Positions 7,506-14,369 of a stretch of 14,369 nucleotides of DNA are shown here, in pieces (positions within the stretch are counted from its first letter, which is position 1; each line of letters opens with the position of its first letter). The translations under genes were made by a program, and so were the position numbers. Where the stretch lies: positions 1 to 14,369 of the forward strand of contig CAIXUE010000224.1 of NCBI GenBank assembly GCA_903922545.1, written 5' to 3'. Source of the DNA: an uncultured Alphaproteobacteria bacterium (lineage in GTDB: Bacteria > Pseudomonadota > Alphaproteobacteria > Micropepsales > Micropepsaceae). A model generated the notes under the pieces. That model did no database searches and was not told where the DNA came from. It was given only the letters and a program-made list of their open reading frames with translations.

Positions 7506-9776
7506 TCAATCCGTCTGATCGACCTGGGCGCAGGCCAGCGCCGTCATATTGACGATGCCGCGGGCGGTGACCGACTGCACCAGCACATGGATGGGCTTGG
7601 ACATGCCAAGCAGCATGGGCCCGACCAGAAGCGCCTCTGTCGCCGCCGACAAAAGCGTCAGCGCGATATTGGCGGCATCCAGGGTCGGCATGATCAAAAG
7701 ATTGGCTGAACCTGTCAGCGGGCTTGAAGACACCAGCCGCCCGCGCAGCGCCTCGGACAGCGCCGCATCGGCATGCATTTCGCCGTCCACTTCCAGATCC
7801 GGCGCCTGGGCATGAATCAGGTGCAGCGCCTCGCGCATCTTGCGGGCCGATGGCGCGGCGGAAGCGCCGAAGGTGGAATGCGAAAGCAGCGCCGCCTTGG
7901 GCGTCAGGCCGAAGCGCTGAACCGTCCGTGCCGCCAGCACAGTCATTTCCGCGATCTGCTCGGCGGTGGGATCGACATGCAGATGGGTGTCGCAAAAGAA
8001 CAGCACGCCGTTGGGCAGGATCAGGCTGGAAAGCGAATAGGTGCGGCTTGCTCCGGCATGGGGAATAAGCGGCGCGATCTGCTTGTATTGGCGCAGCCAG
8101 TCGCCCACGCCGCCGCACAGCGCCGCATCGGCATGGCCGGCTTCCAGCAGAATGGCGGCGGCGATGGCTCTGCGGGTGCTCAGCCAGCGTGTCGCGGCAT
8201 CGGGGGTGACCCCACGCCGTTCCACGATCTGCTGATAGCGCGTGCGCAGCGGCGCGAAAATCTCTTCATCGTCTTCCGGGTCAAGAATCTGGACTTGTTT
8301 TGAAAAATCCAGCCTCAGCCCCAGGGCGGCCGCTTTTTGCTGAATGATGGCGCGGCGCCCCACCAGAATGGGCCTGGCCAGGCCTTCGTCCAGCACGGTC
8401 TGCACCCCGCGCAGGATGCGTTCTTCCTCGCCTTCAGCATAGACCACGCGCTTGAGCGCGCGCCGGGCGATTTCGAACACCGGCCGCATCAACTGGCCAG
8501 AGCGGTAAACGAATTTTTCCAGCTCGCGGCCATAGGCGTCGAAATCGGTGATCGGCCGGCGCGCCACGCCGGATTCCATCGCTGCCCGCGCCACAGCCGG
8601 CGCGATATGCAGGATCAGGCGTGGATCGAACGGCTTGGGAATAATGTATTCCGGCCCAAAGCCGGTCATGTCGCCGCCATAGGCCTGGGCCACTTCATCG
8701 CTGCCCTCGGCACGGGCCAGATCGGCGATGGCCAGCGCGGCGGCCACCTTCATCGGTTCATTGATGGTGGTGGCGTCCACGTCCAGGGCGCCCCGAAACA
8801 CAAAGGGAAAGCACAAGACATTGTTGACCTGGTTGACATAGTCCGACCGGCCGGTAGCGATGATAGCGTCCGGCCGCGCCTCTTTGGCGATTTCCGGCAG
8901 GATTTCCGGGTCGGGATTTGCCAGCGCCAAAATCAGCGGCTTGTCCGCCATCTGCGGCAGCCATTCTTTTTTCAGCACATTGGGCGCGCTAAGGCCCAGG
9001 AAGACATCGGCCCCCGCCAGCACTTCGCCCAGGGTACGGGCGTCAGTCTTGCGGGCATAGCGCGCCATATTGGCCGGCATGTCCTTGTCACGCCCGGCAT
9101 GCACCACGCCTTTGATGTCGGTGAGGGTGATGTTGTCCACCGGCAGGCCCATCGCCACCAGCAGATCCACGCAGGCCAGCGCCGCGGCGCCGGCGCCAGA
9201 CGTCACCAGCTTCACTTCGGAAAGTTTCTTGCCCTGCAACACCAATCCGTTCTGGATCGCGGCGGCGCAGACAATGGCGGTGCCATGCTGGTCGTCATGA
9301 AAGACCGGAATTTTCATCCGCTCGCGCAGGCGCTTTTCAATCTCGAAACATTCCGGCGCCTTGATGTCTTCCAGATTGATGCCGCCAAAGGTGGGCTCCA
9401 GCGCCGCCACCACATCGCAGAATTTGTCGATTTCGTTGGCATCGACTTCCAGGTCGAACACATCAATGCCGGCGAATTTCTTGAAGAGGACGGCCTTGCC
9501 TTCCATCACGGGTTTGGCGGCGAGGGGGCCGATATTGCCTAGGCCCAGCACGGCGGTGCCGTTGGTGATCACCGCCACCAGGTTGGCGCGCGCCGTCAGG
9601 TCACGGGCGCTGCCAGGGTCGGCGACAATGGCGTCGCAGGCGGCGGCAACACCGGGGGAATAGGCCAGCGCCAGGTCGCGCTGGGTGGCCATACGCTTGG
9701 TCGGCTGGATCGCCAATTTTCCCGGGCGGGGAAGGCGGTGATATTCCAGGGCCGCCTTGCGGAAATTTTCTTCCAT
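7506..9776 (-). CDS. maeB: NADP-dependent malic enzyme with C-terminal phosphotransacetylase-like domain (MaeB type)
   Basis: MaeB decarboxylates malate oxidatively to pyruvate with NADP+, supplying NADPH and pyruvate. The 756-residue length matches E. coli MaeB (about 759). The malic enzyme part (residues about 15-410) shows [10 protein letters not shown] with catalytic Y39, [20 protein letters not shown] with catalytic K94, the metal ligands in NLEDI (E136, D137) and FHDDQHGT (D161/D162), and a Rossmann GAGAAA at 194-199. Residues about 425-756 form a PTA_PTB domain ([16 protein letters not shown] at its start, [19 protein letters not shown] near its end). In this class it is a regulatory, acetyl-CoA-sensing domain rather than an active transacetylase. 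The start at 9776 is set by the family N-terminus [13 protein letters not shown] and a CAGGA ribosome binding site; the frame is open to 9923 but that extension has no family similarity. Downstream I see no convincing terminator. Confidence 0.96.
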   Translation of the reverse strand: MEENFRKAALEYHRLPRPGKLAIQPTKRMATQRDLALAYSPGVAAACDAIVADPGSARDLTARANLVAVITNGTAVLGLGNIGPLAAKPVMEGKAVLFKKFAGIDVFDLEVDANEIDKFCDVVAALEPTFGGINLEDIKAPECFEIEKRLRERMKIPVFHDDQHGTAIVCAAAIQNGLVLQGKKLSEVKLVTSGAGAAALACVDLLVAMGLPVDNITLTDIKGVVHAGRDKDMPANMARYARKTDARTLGEVLAGADVFLGLSAPNVLKKEWLPQMADKPLILALANPDPEILPEIAKEARPDAIIATGRSDYVNQVNNVLCFPFVFRGALDVDATTINEPMKVAAALAIADLARAEGSDEVAQAYGGDMTGFGPEYIIPKPFDPRLILHIAPAVARAAMESGVARRPITDFDAYGRELEKFVYRSGQLMRPVFEIARRALKRVVYAEGEEERILRGVQTVLDEGLARPILVGRRAIIQQKAAALGLRLDFSKQVQILDPEDDEEIFAPLRTRYQQIVERRGVTPDAATRWLSTRRAIAAAILLEAGHADAALCGGVGDWLRQYKQIAPLIPHAGASRTYSLSSLILPNGVLFFCDTHLHVDPTAEQIAEMTVLAARTVQRFGLTPKAALLSHSTFGASAAPSARKMREALHLIHAQAPDLEVDGEMHADAALSEALRGRLVSSSPLTGSANLLIMPTLDAANIALTLLSAATEALLVGPMLLGMSKPIHVLVQSVTARGIVNMTALACAQVDQTD

Positions 9777-9783
9777 TTGTGAT

Positions 9784-9788
9784 TCCTG
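9784..9788 (-). promoter_or_regulatory. Ribosome binding site fixing the maeB start
   Basis: On the minus strand CAGGA lies 7 nt before the ATG at 9776. It supports that start over the more upstream in-frame starts reaching 9923. Confidence 0.6.
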
Positions 9789-9990
9789 AGGGGCTGAAGC
9801 TACTCGTCTCATTGATCCGGACCGAGCGCAAGATGTGGCGATTTGGTGGCGCAAAAGGGCAGAAAACCGCCCCATCCGGGCCCTTTGTCCAGGTCCTAAG
9901 ACGCTTGCGAAACAAAGCGACAATGAAAATCCCGATAGCCGGGAACGCCCATCCCTAAAGCGGCTTATTGGATCAGGCGCATTTGAAGTT

Positions 9991-10009
9991 CCCGGCCATC
10001 GTGGCCGGG
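9991..10009. promoter_or_regulatory. GC-rich palindrome upstream of the efflux operon; candidate operator
   Basis: CCCGGCCATCGTGGCCGGG is a perfect 8-bp inverted repeat around a 3-nt centre. It lies about 55 nt before the fusion-protein start and 5 nt before a TTGACA. The right arm plus one base (TGGCCGGGC) recurs at 10037-10045. This could be a dimeric regulator site, as efflux operons often have TetR- or MarR-type control, or just a hairpin. No regulator gene is in the window. Confidence 0.35.
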
Positions 10010-10063
10010 CCGCATTGACACATATTTCCGGCGATGTGGCCGGGCATTCATTGGTGGGTTGGA

Positions 10064-11338
10064 ATGGCCAGTATCAGCGATTTTTCTCCCAGCGCGACGC
10101 GAGCCACCAAGAAGGTAAAAAAGCGCGCCGCCGGTCTTACCCGTCGCACCAAATGGATTTTGGCCGGGCTGGCCGCCATCGCACTGATCGCGCTTGTCTG
10201 GCATATCGTGGCCTCGCTGCTGGCGGGCCAAAAAAAGCCGGCGCCGCCGCCTCCGGTGCATGTCGCCCAGGCCTGGCGCGCCAATGTGACAGTGGTCAAC
10301 CACACCATCGCCACGGTGGTCTCGCCAGCAACGGTGCAGGTCAACGCCCAGGTGACTGGCAAGTTGCTACAGGCCTATTTCCAGGAAGGCCAGATGGTGA
10401 AGAAAGGTGATCCGCTTTTCCTGATCGATCCCGCCCCTTACCAGAATGCCCTGGAACAGGCGCGTGGCCTGCTCGCCAAAGACCAGGCCACGGCGCAGAG
10501 CGATATCAATGATCAGGAACGCTACACAAAGCTGTACGCCCTCAACGCCACGTCGCAACAGATGCGCGACCAGGCGGTGGCGGCGGCAAAAGGCGCGGTG
10601 GCGCAGGTCAACACCGATCAGGCGGCGGTGAATATCGCCGCCGAAAATCTGGGTTACACCAAGATCGTTTCGCCAATCGACGGCAAGACCGGCCCCATCG
10701 TCATCCAGCCGGGTAATTTGATCACGGTGGCGGGCTCCTCGCTTGTCACCATCACCCAGATCCAGCCGATCAAGCTGTCCTTCTTCATGCCCCAGGACCA
10801 GCTCACCCAGATCCAGAACCAGATGGCCGCCGGCAAGCTCAACGCCATCGTGCCGATGCCCGATGCGCCGGGCGGCAATGAAACCGCGCCGGTGGATTTC
10901 GTCAGCAATATCGTCGGCTCTTCCACCGGCACCATCGAATTGCGCGCAACCTTCGCCAATGAGAATGAACGGCTGGTGCCGGGCCAAAGCATCAATGTCG
11001 GCGTCACCATGAACCAGATTCAGGGCGCCACGGTGGTGCCCCGCGACGCGGTGAATCTGGGTGAAGATTCCAGCTTTGTTTATGTGGTGTCACAGGCAAA
11101 ACCCAAAGACGGACAGAAGACCACCGACAAGAAGGGTGATGCGCCGCAATTCATCGCCACGTCCAAGACGGTCAAGGTGCTGAATGATGACGGCGCCAAT
11201 GACGCCATCCAGGGCGATATCAAGCCAGGCGATACGGTGATCATTGACGGGCAGCTACGCGTCACCTCGGGCAGCCCGGTGGCGATCCAGAAAAATCCGG
11301 CGCCACAAACGCCTGCCGCTGTATCACCGGCACCATGA
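10064..11338 (+). CDS. RND efflux pump periplasmic adaptor (membrane fusion protein, MdtA/AcrA/HlyD family)
   Basis: The adaptor bridges an inner-membrane RND transporter to an outer-membrane channel. From the ATG at 10064 it has 424 residues: a basic cytoplasmic tail (KKVKKR, TRRTK), one transmembrane segment at about 31-53, a Pro-rich linker, the lipoyl half-motif VQVNAQVTGKLLQAYFQEGQ and VKKGDPLFLIDPAPYQ, a helical hairpin about residues 125-205 (ALEQARGLLAKDQ ... AENLGYTKI), the second lipoyl half SPIDGKTG, a beta-barrel (IKLSFFMPQDQL ... VPGQSINVGV) and a membrane-proximal domain (TVVPRDAVNLGEDSSFVYVV). It is membrane-anchored, not a lipoprotein. An insert rich in Lys and Asp (about PKDGQKTTDKKGDAP) interrupts the membrane-proximal domain, and the tail is Pro/Ala-rich. 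An in-frame ATG at 10034 would add 10 residues; I prefer 10064 because GGTGGGTTGGA precedes it, although this ribosome site is weak. The stop overlaps the RND start by 4 nt (ATGA). Confidence 0.92.
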   Translation: MASISDFSPSATRATKKVKKRAAGLTRRTKWILAGLAAIALIALVWHIVASLLAGQKKPAPPPPVHVAQAWRANVTVVNHTIATVVSPATVQVNAQVTGKLLQAYFQEGQMVKKGDPLFLIDPAPYQNALEQARGLLAKDQATAQSDINDQERYTKLYALNATSQQMRDQAVAAAKGAVAQVNTDQAAVNIAAENLGYTKIVSPIDGKTGPIVIQPGNLITVAGSSLVTITQIQPIKLSFFMPQDQLTQIQNQMAAGKLNAIVPMPDAPGGNETAPVDFVSNIVGSSTGTIELRATFANENERLVPGQSINVGVTMNQIQGATVVPRDAVNLGEDSSFVYVVSQAKPKDGQKTTDKKGDAPQFIATSKTVKVLNDDGANDAIQGDIKPGDTVIIDGQLRVTSGSPVAIQKNPAPQTPAAVSPAP

Positions 11339-14300
11339 ATATCTCGCGCATCTTTATTGAGCGGCCCGTCTTCACCACCCTGGTGATGGTCGCGCTGGTG
11401 ATTTTCGGGGTGTTTGGCTATTCCACCCTGCCGGTCAGCGAATTGCCGGCGGTGGATTTCCCCACCATCACGGTTTCGGCCAGCCTGCCGGGCGCGGATC
11501 CCGAGACTGTGGCCTCGGCCGTGGCGACGCCGCTGGAGAACCAGTTCTCCACCATTCCCGGGGTCAGTTCCATGACCTCATCCAGCAGTTCGGGCAAAAC
11601 CTCCATCACCATTCAGTTCGACCTGGACCGCGATATCGACGGTGCGGCGGAAGATGTGCAGGCGGCAATTCAGGCCGCTTCGCGCCAATTGCCGGTAAAT
11701 ATTCCCAGCCCCCCAACTCTGCGCAAGGTCAACCCGGCGGACGCGCCTATCCTGTTCATCGCCCTGCAATCGGATTCCATGCCGCTTTATACGCTGGACC
11801 AGTATGCGGAAAACCGTTTGTCGCGGCAGATTTCGACGCTCACGGGCGTGGCCCAGGTGAGTGTGTTCGGCGCCGCGGCCTATGCCGTGCGCCTGCAGAT
11901 GGATCCCACCGCGCTGGCGGCGCGCAATATCGGTATCGACCAGGTGGCCAGCGCCGTGCAGCAGGCCAATGTGAATATCGCCACCGGCACGCTCAATGGC
12001 CCAACCCAGGCGACGCAGGTGCATGTCAACGGCCAGCTCACCACGGCGGCGCAATGGGCGCACCAGATCATCGCCTGGCGCAACGGCGCGCCGGTACGAA
12101 TTTCCGATGTCGGCCAGGCGGTGGACAGTTACCAGAACAATCTGGCCGCCACCTGGTACAACGGCAAGCGCGCCATCGTGCTGTCCATCCAGCGCCAGCC
12201 GGGCTCCAACACCATCCAGATCGTCAATGCGATCAATGCGGTGATACCGCGCTTTGTGCAGACCCTCCCCAGTTCGGCGCATCTGACGATTGTGTATGAC
12301 CGCAGCCAGTCCATCCGCGCTTCCGTCTCCGATGTGCAGACCACGTTGATTATTGCCGCCGTTCTGGTGGTGATGGTGATCTTCCTGTTCCTGCGCACTT
12401 TCTCGGCCACCATCATCGCCTCGCTGGCGCTTCCCATCGCGGTGATCGGCACCTTCGCCGGCATGGCGTTCCTGGGCTACAGCCTGGACAATCTGTCCCT
12501 GATGGCGCTGACGCTGTCGGTGGGCTTTGTGGTCGATGACGCCATTGTGATGCTGGAAAATATCGTCCGGCATGTGGAAGAGGGGGAAGAGCCGCGCGAG
12601 GCTGCTTTCAACGGCTCCCAGGAAATCGCCTTCACCATCCTGTCCATGACCGTATCGCTGGCGGCGGTGTTCATCCCGGTGGTGTTCATGGGCGGCATTG
12701 TCGGGCGGCTGCTGCACGAATTCGCTGTCACCATTGTGATAGCGATCGTGATTTCCGGCCTGGTGTCAGTGACGCTGACGCCCATGCTGTGCAGCCGCTT
12801 TATCCGCGGCAAGGAAGATCACAGCGGCAAATTCTATCGTTGGACCGAAGACACCTTCAACCGGGTGCAGAAAGGCTATGAAAACACGCTGCGCTGGGCG
12901 ATGCGCCACGACCGCATCATTCTGGGTGTTTTCGCCCTCAGCCTGCTCACCACCATATTCATGTTTTATATCAGCCAGGAGGATTTCATCCCCTCCGAGG
13001 ATACCGGCCAGATCAACGTCAATCTGGAGGCGGCGGATCGCACTTCTTTCGCGCAGATGACCAAATATACCGAGGCGCTGGCGGCTATCATAGCCAAGGA
13101 TCCCAATGTGGAGGGCGTGGAATCCTCGGTCGGCTCCGGCGGCGCCAGTTCGGGCACCAACACCGGCTCTATGCTCCTCAAACTCAAGCCCACAGGCGAC
13201 CGTAGCCTGACCGCCGACGAAGTGATTCAGGAATTGCGCCCCAAGCTGGCGCGGGTCAGCGGCGTCAATGCCTATATGCAGAACCCGCCCGCCATTCGTG
13301 TCGGCGGCCAGCAATCCAAATCCACCTATCAATATACCCTGCAGGATACCGACCAGGACGAACTGCACACCGACGCCAACAAGCTGACGGCAGCGCTGAC
13401 CCATGCGCCGGGCTTTGCCGATGTCACCAGCGACATGAATTTCAATTCACCTTCTGTGAATGTGGGGATAGACCGCGATCAGGCCGCCTCGCGCGGCGTT
13501 TCCATCTCGTCCATCGAAACCGCGCTGGGCGCCAGCTTTGGCGGCGAACAGGTTTCCACCATCTATGCCAGCGACGCGGAATATTGGGTGATGCTGGAAT
13601 TGCTGCCGCAATACCAGACCGATATCAACGATATTGGCCAGCTTTACATTTCATCCAACGGCGCGGGCGGATCGACAGCGTCCAGCGGTGGCATCAATCC
13701 CAATGGCGCCACCTCGTCTTCCACCACCGGCGCTACCAATACCGTGACGCCGCTGGTGCCGCTTTCGGCGGTCACGCAGATGACGCCCGGCACCATGCCC
13801 TTGGCGGTCAACCATCTGGGCCAGCTTCCGGCGGTGACGATCTCGTTCAACCTGGTCAGCGGTTATGCGCTCAGCGATGCGGTGAACGAGATCGCCCAGG
13901 CCCGCACCCAGGCCGGCATTCCAGCCAATGTGCTGGGCCAGTTCCAGGGCCAGGCTCAGGCTTTCCAGTCCTCGCTGGGCAATATGGGGATGCTGCTGAC
14001 CATCGCCATCATCACCGTCTATATTATTCTGGGCATTCTCTATGAGAGCTTCATTCACCCCCTGACCATCCTGTCAGGCCTGCCTTCGGCAGCAGTGGGG
14101 GCGTTGATCACGCTTTATCTGTTCGGGATGCCGCTGAGCCTTTATGCCTTTGTCGGCATGATCATGCTGGTGGGCATCGTGAAAAGGAACGCCATCATGA
14201 TGATCGATTTCGCACTTCACAAACAGCGCGGCGAGGAAAAAGCCAAACCCGAAGACGCAATCTTCGAAGCCGCCATGGTGCGCTTCCGCCCTATCATGAT

Positions 14301-14369
14301 GACCACCATGGCCGCCCTGATGGGCACCCTGCCGGTGGCGGTTGGATTGGGCGCCGGCTCCGAAGCGCG
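11335..14369 (+). CDS. RND multidrug efflux transporter, HAE1/MdtB-MdtC-like, 3'-truncated by window edge
   Basis: This is the proton-driven inner-membrane pump that pairs with the adjacent adaptor. It begins MNISRIFIERPVFTTLVMV at an ATG overlapping the adaptor stop (ATGA) and stays open for 1011 codons to the window end. The usual length is 1030-1060, so only the last transmembrane helix or so is missing. TM1 is followed by a porter domain (LPGADPETVASAVATPLE), then TM2-TM6 with the proton-relay pair D401-D402 (GFVVDDAIVMLENIV). The second half repeats the plan, with the relay Lys K950 in GIVKRNAIMMIDFAL, a wording typical of the MdtB/MdtC/MuxB branch. Other landmarks are EDFIPSEDTGQ and LTPMLCSRFI. 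Residues about 773-805 are a Ser/Gly/Thr/Asn-rich insertion not found in AcrB. Substrate is probably amphiphilic drugs or metabolites. A second RND gene, as in mdtABC, could follow outside the window. Confidence 0.95.
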   Translation, partial: MNISRIFIERPVFTTLVMVALVIFGVFGYSTLPVSELPAVDFPTITVSASLPGADPETVASAVATPLENQFSTIPGVSSMTSSSSSGKTSITIQFDLDRDIDGAAEDVQAAIQAASRQLPVNIPSPPTLRKVNPADAPILFIALQSDSMPLYTLDQYAENRLSRQISTLTGVAQVSVFGAAAYAVRLQMDPTALAARNIGIDQVASAVQQANVNIATGTLNGPTQATQVHVNGQLTTAAQWAHQIIAWRNGAPVRISDVGQAVDSYQNNLAATWYNGKRAIVLSIQRQPGSNTIQIVNAINAVIPRFVQTLPSSAHLTIVYDRSQSIRASVSDVQTTLIIAAVLVVMVIFLFLRTFSATIIASLALPIAVIGTFAGMAFLGYSLDNLSLMALTLSVGFVVDDAIVMLENIVRHVEEGEEPREAAFNGSQEIAFTILSMTVSLAAVFIPVVFMGGIVGRLLHEFAVTIVIAIVISGLVSVTLTPMLCSRFIRGKEDHSGKFYRWTEDTFNRVQKGYENTLRWAMRHDRIILGVFALSLLTTIFMFYISQEDFIPSEDTGQINVNLEAADRTSFAQMTKYTEALAAIIAKDPNVEGVESSVGSGGASSGTNTGSMLLKLKPTGDRSLTADEVIQELRPKLARVSGVNAYMQNPPAIRVGGQQSKSTYQYTLQDTDQDELHTDANKLTAALTHAPGFADVTSDMNFNSPSVNVGIDRDQAASRGVSISSIETALGASFGGEQVSTIYASDAEYWVMLELLPQYQTDINDIGQLYISSNGAGGSTASSGGINPNGATSSSTTGATNTVTPLVPLSAVTQMTPGTMPLAVNHLGQLPAVTISFNLVSGYALSDAVNEIAQARTQAGIPANVLGQFQGQAQAFQSSLGNMGMLLTIAIITVYIILGILYESFIHPLTILSGLPSAAVGALITLYLFGMPLSLYAFVGMIMLVGIVKRNAIMMIDFALHKQRGEEKAKPEDAIFEAAMVRFRPIMMTTMAALMGTLPVAVGLGAGSEA
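13651..13749 (+). other. Low-complexity Ser/Gly/Thr/Asn insertion in the RND transporter
   Basis: Residues about 773-805 read SSNGAGGSTASSGG followed by INPNGATSSSTTGATNTVT and then rejoin the family pattern at PLVPLSAV. In AcrB the matching place is a short turn (RAADGQMVPFSAF) near the docking/porter boundary of the second periplasmic half. The frame is intact on both sides, so this is an in-frame insertion of about 25-30 residues, not a frameshift. Confidence 0.7.

Larger units (their letters stand above)
9777..10063. other. Divergent intergenic region between maeB and the efflux operon
   Basis: The 287 nt separate two divergently transcribed units and must hold both promoters. I see the maeB ribosome binding site near 9784, a weak hairpin (TCCCG/CGGGA, about 9930-9944), and the strong palindrome at 9991-10009. 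A TTGACA sits at 10015-10020, but with no matching -10 at normal spacing. No tRNA-like fold or convincing small gene is evident. Frames reading through it continue out of phase into the efflux gene and look like shadows. Confidence 0.6.

Noticed and set aside
8337..9542. A 401-codon open frame on the plus strand opposite maeB
   Set aside because: It has no family motifs and is His/Gln/Arg-rich; the opposite strand encodes an intact malic enzyme.
9777..9923. N-terminal extension of maeB to 9923
   Set aside because: The family N-terminus and a CAGGA ribosome binding site point to 9776. The extension looks like translated upstream DNA.
10014..10045. TTGACA at 10015 as the -35 of the efflux promoter
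   Set aside because: No acceptable -10 lies 16-18 nt downstream; the sequence there is GGCCGG-like. It is kept only as a remark.
11578..12717. A 379-codon open frame on the minus strand opposite the RND gene
   Set aside because: It shows the same antisense pattern, fully inside a well-conserved transporter, with no recognisable domain.
11335..14369. Possible frameshift or pseudogene in the RND transporter because of the odd segment near 13650-13750
   Set aside because: The frame is continuous and family motifs lie in the same frame on both sides (for example LPQYQTDINDIGQ before and VPLSAV after).

Overview
This is a GC-rich (about 60%) bacterial chromosomal window, densely coded, with short gaps and several stop/start overlaps. 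Gene content and protein style (MaeB with a fused phosphotransacetylase domain, a TPR/GT41 protein, an Mdt-type RND pump, SelO) fit a Gram-negative proteobacterium. An alphaproteobacterium is most likely, but that placement is inference. I see no rRNA, tRNA, CRISPR array, insertion sequence or phage gene.

Layout. Positions 1-6263 hold five genes on the plus strand: the 3' part of a UPF0178 (YaiI/YqxD-like) gene, then selO (protein adenylyltransferase), leuD and leuB (leucine biosynthesis), and a large protein of twelve TPRs plus an O-GlcNAc-transferase-type (GT41) domain. UPF0178-selO are 4 nt apart, leuD-leuB 2 nt apart, and leuB overlaps the GT41 gene by 1 nt, so all or part of this run is probably co-transcribed. 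Next, 6264-6454 holds a hairpin and a near-consensus sigma70-type promoter. It drives a single gene (6455-7447) for an exported two-lobed aspartyl protease of the retropepsin-like fold, which is visibly more AT-rich than its neighbours. Convergent to it on the minus strand is maeB (7506-9776), an NADP-malic enzyme/PTA-domain protein. A 287-nt divergent intergenic region containing a GC-rich palindrome leads into an efflux operon on the plus strand: an inner-membrane-anchored membrane fusion protein (10064-11338), overlapping by 4 nt an RND transporter that runs off the window end.

How the genes relate. LeuD and LeuB are two steps of leucine synthesis; leuC is not in the window. MaeB feeds pyruvate and NADPH supply. 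SelO is a redox-linked stress AMPylase. The fusion protein and RND pump form an envelope-spanning drug/solute exporter once paired with an outer-membrane channel. The GT41 protein and the aspartyl protease have no known link to these pathways.

Nothing here amounts to a clearly new multi-gene system. The items most worth a second look are the GT41 protein translationally coupled to leuB, the compositionally distinct secreted aspartyl protease with its own strong promoter, and a Ser/Gly/Thr-rich insertion in the periplasmic part of the RND pump.
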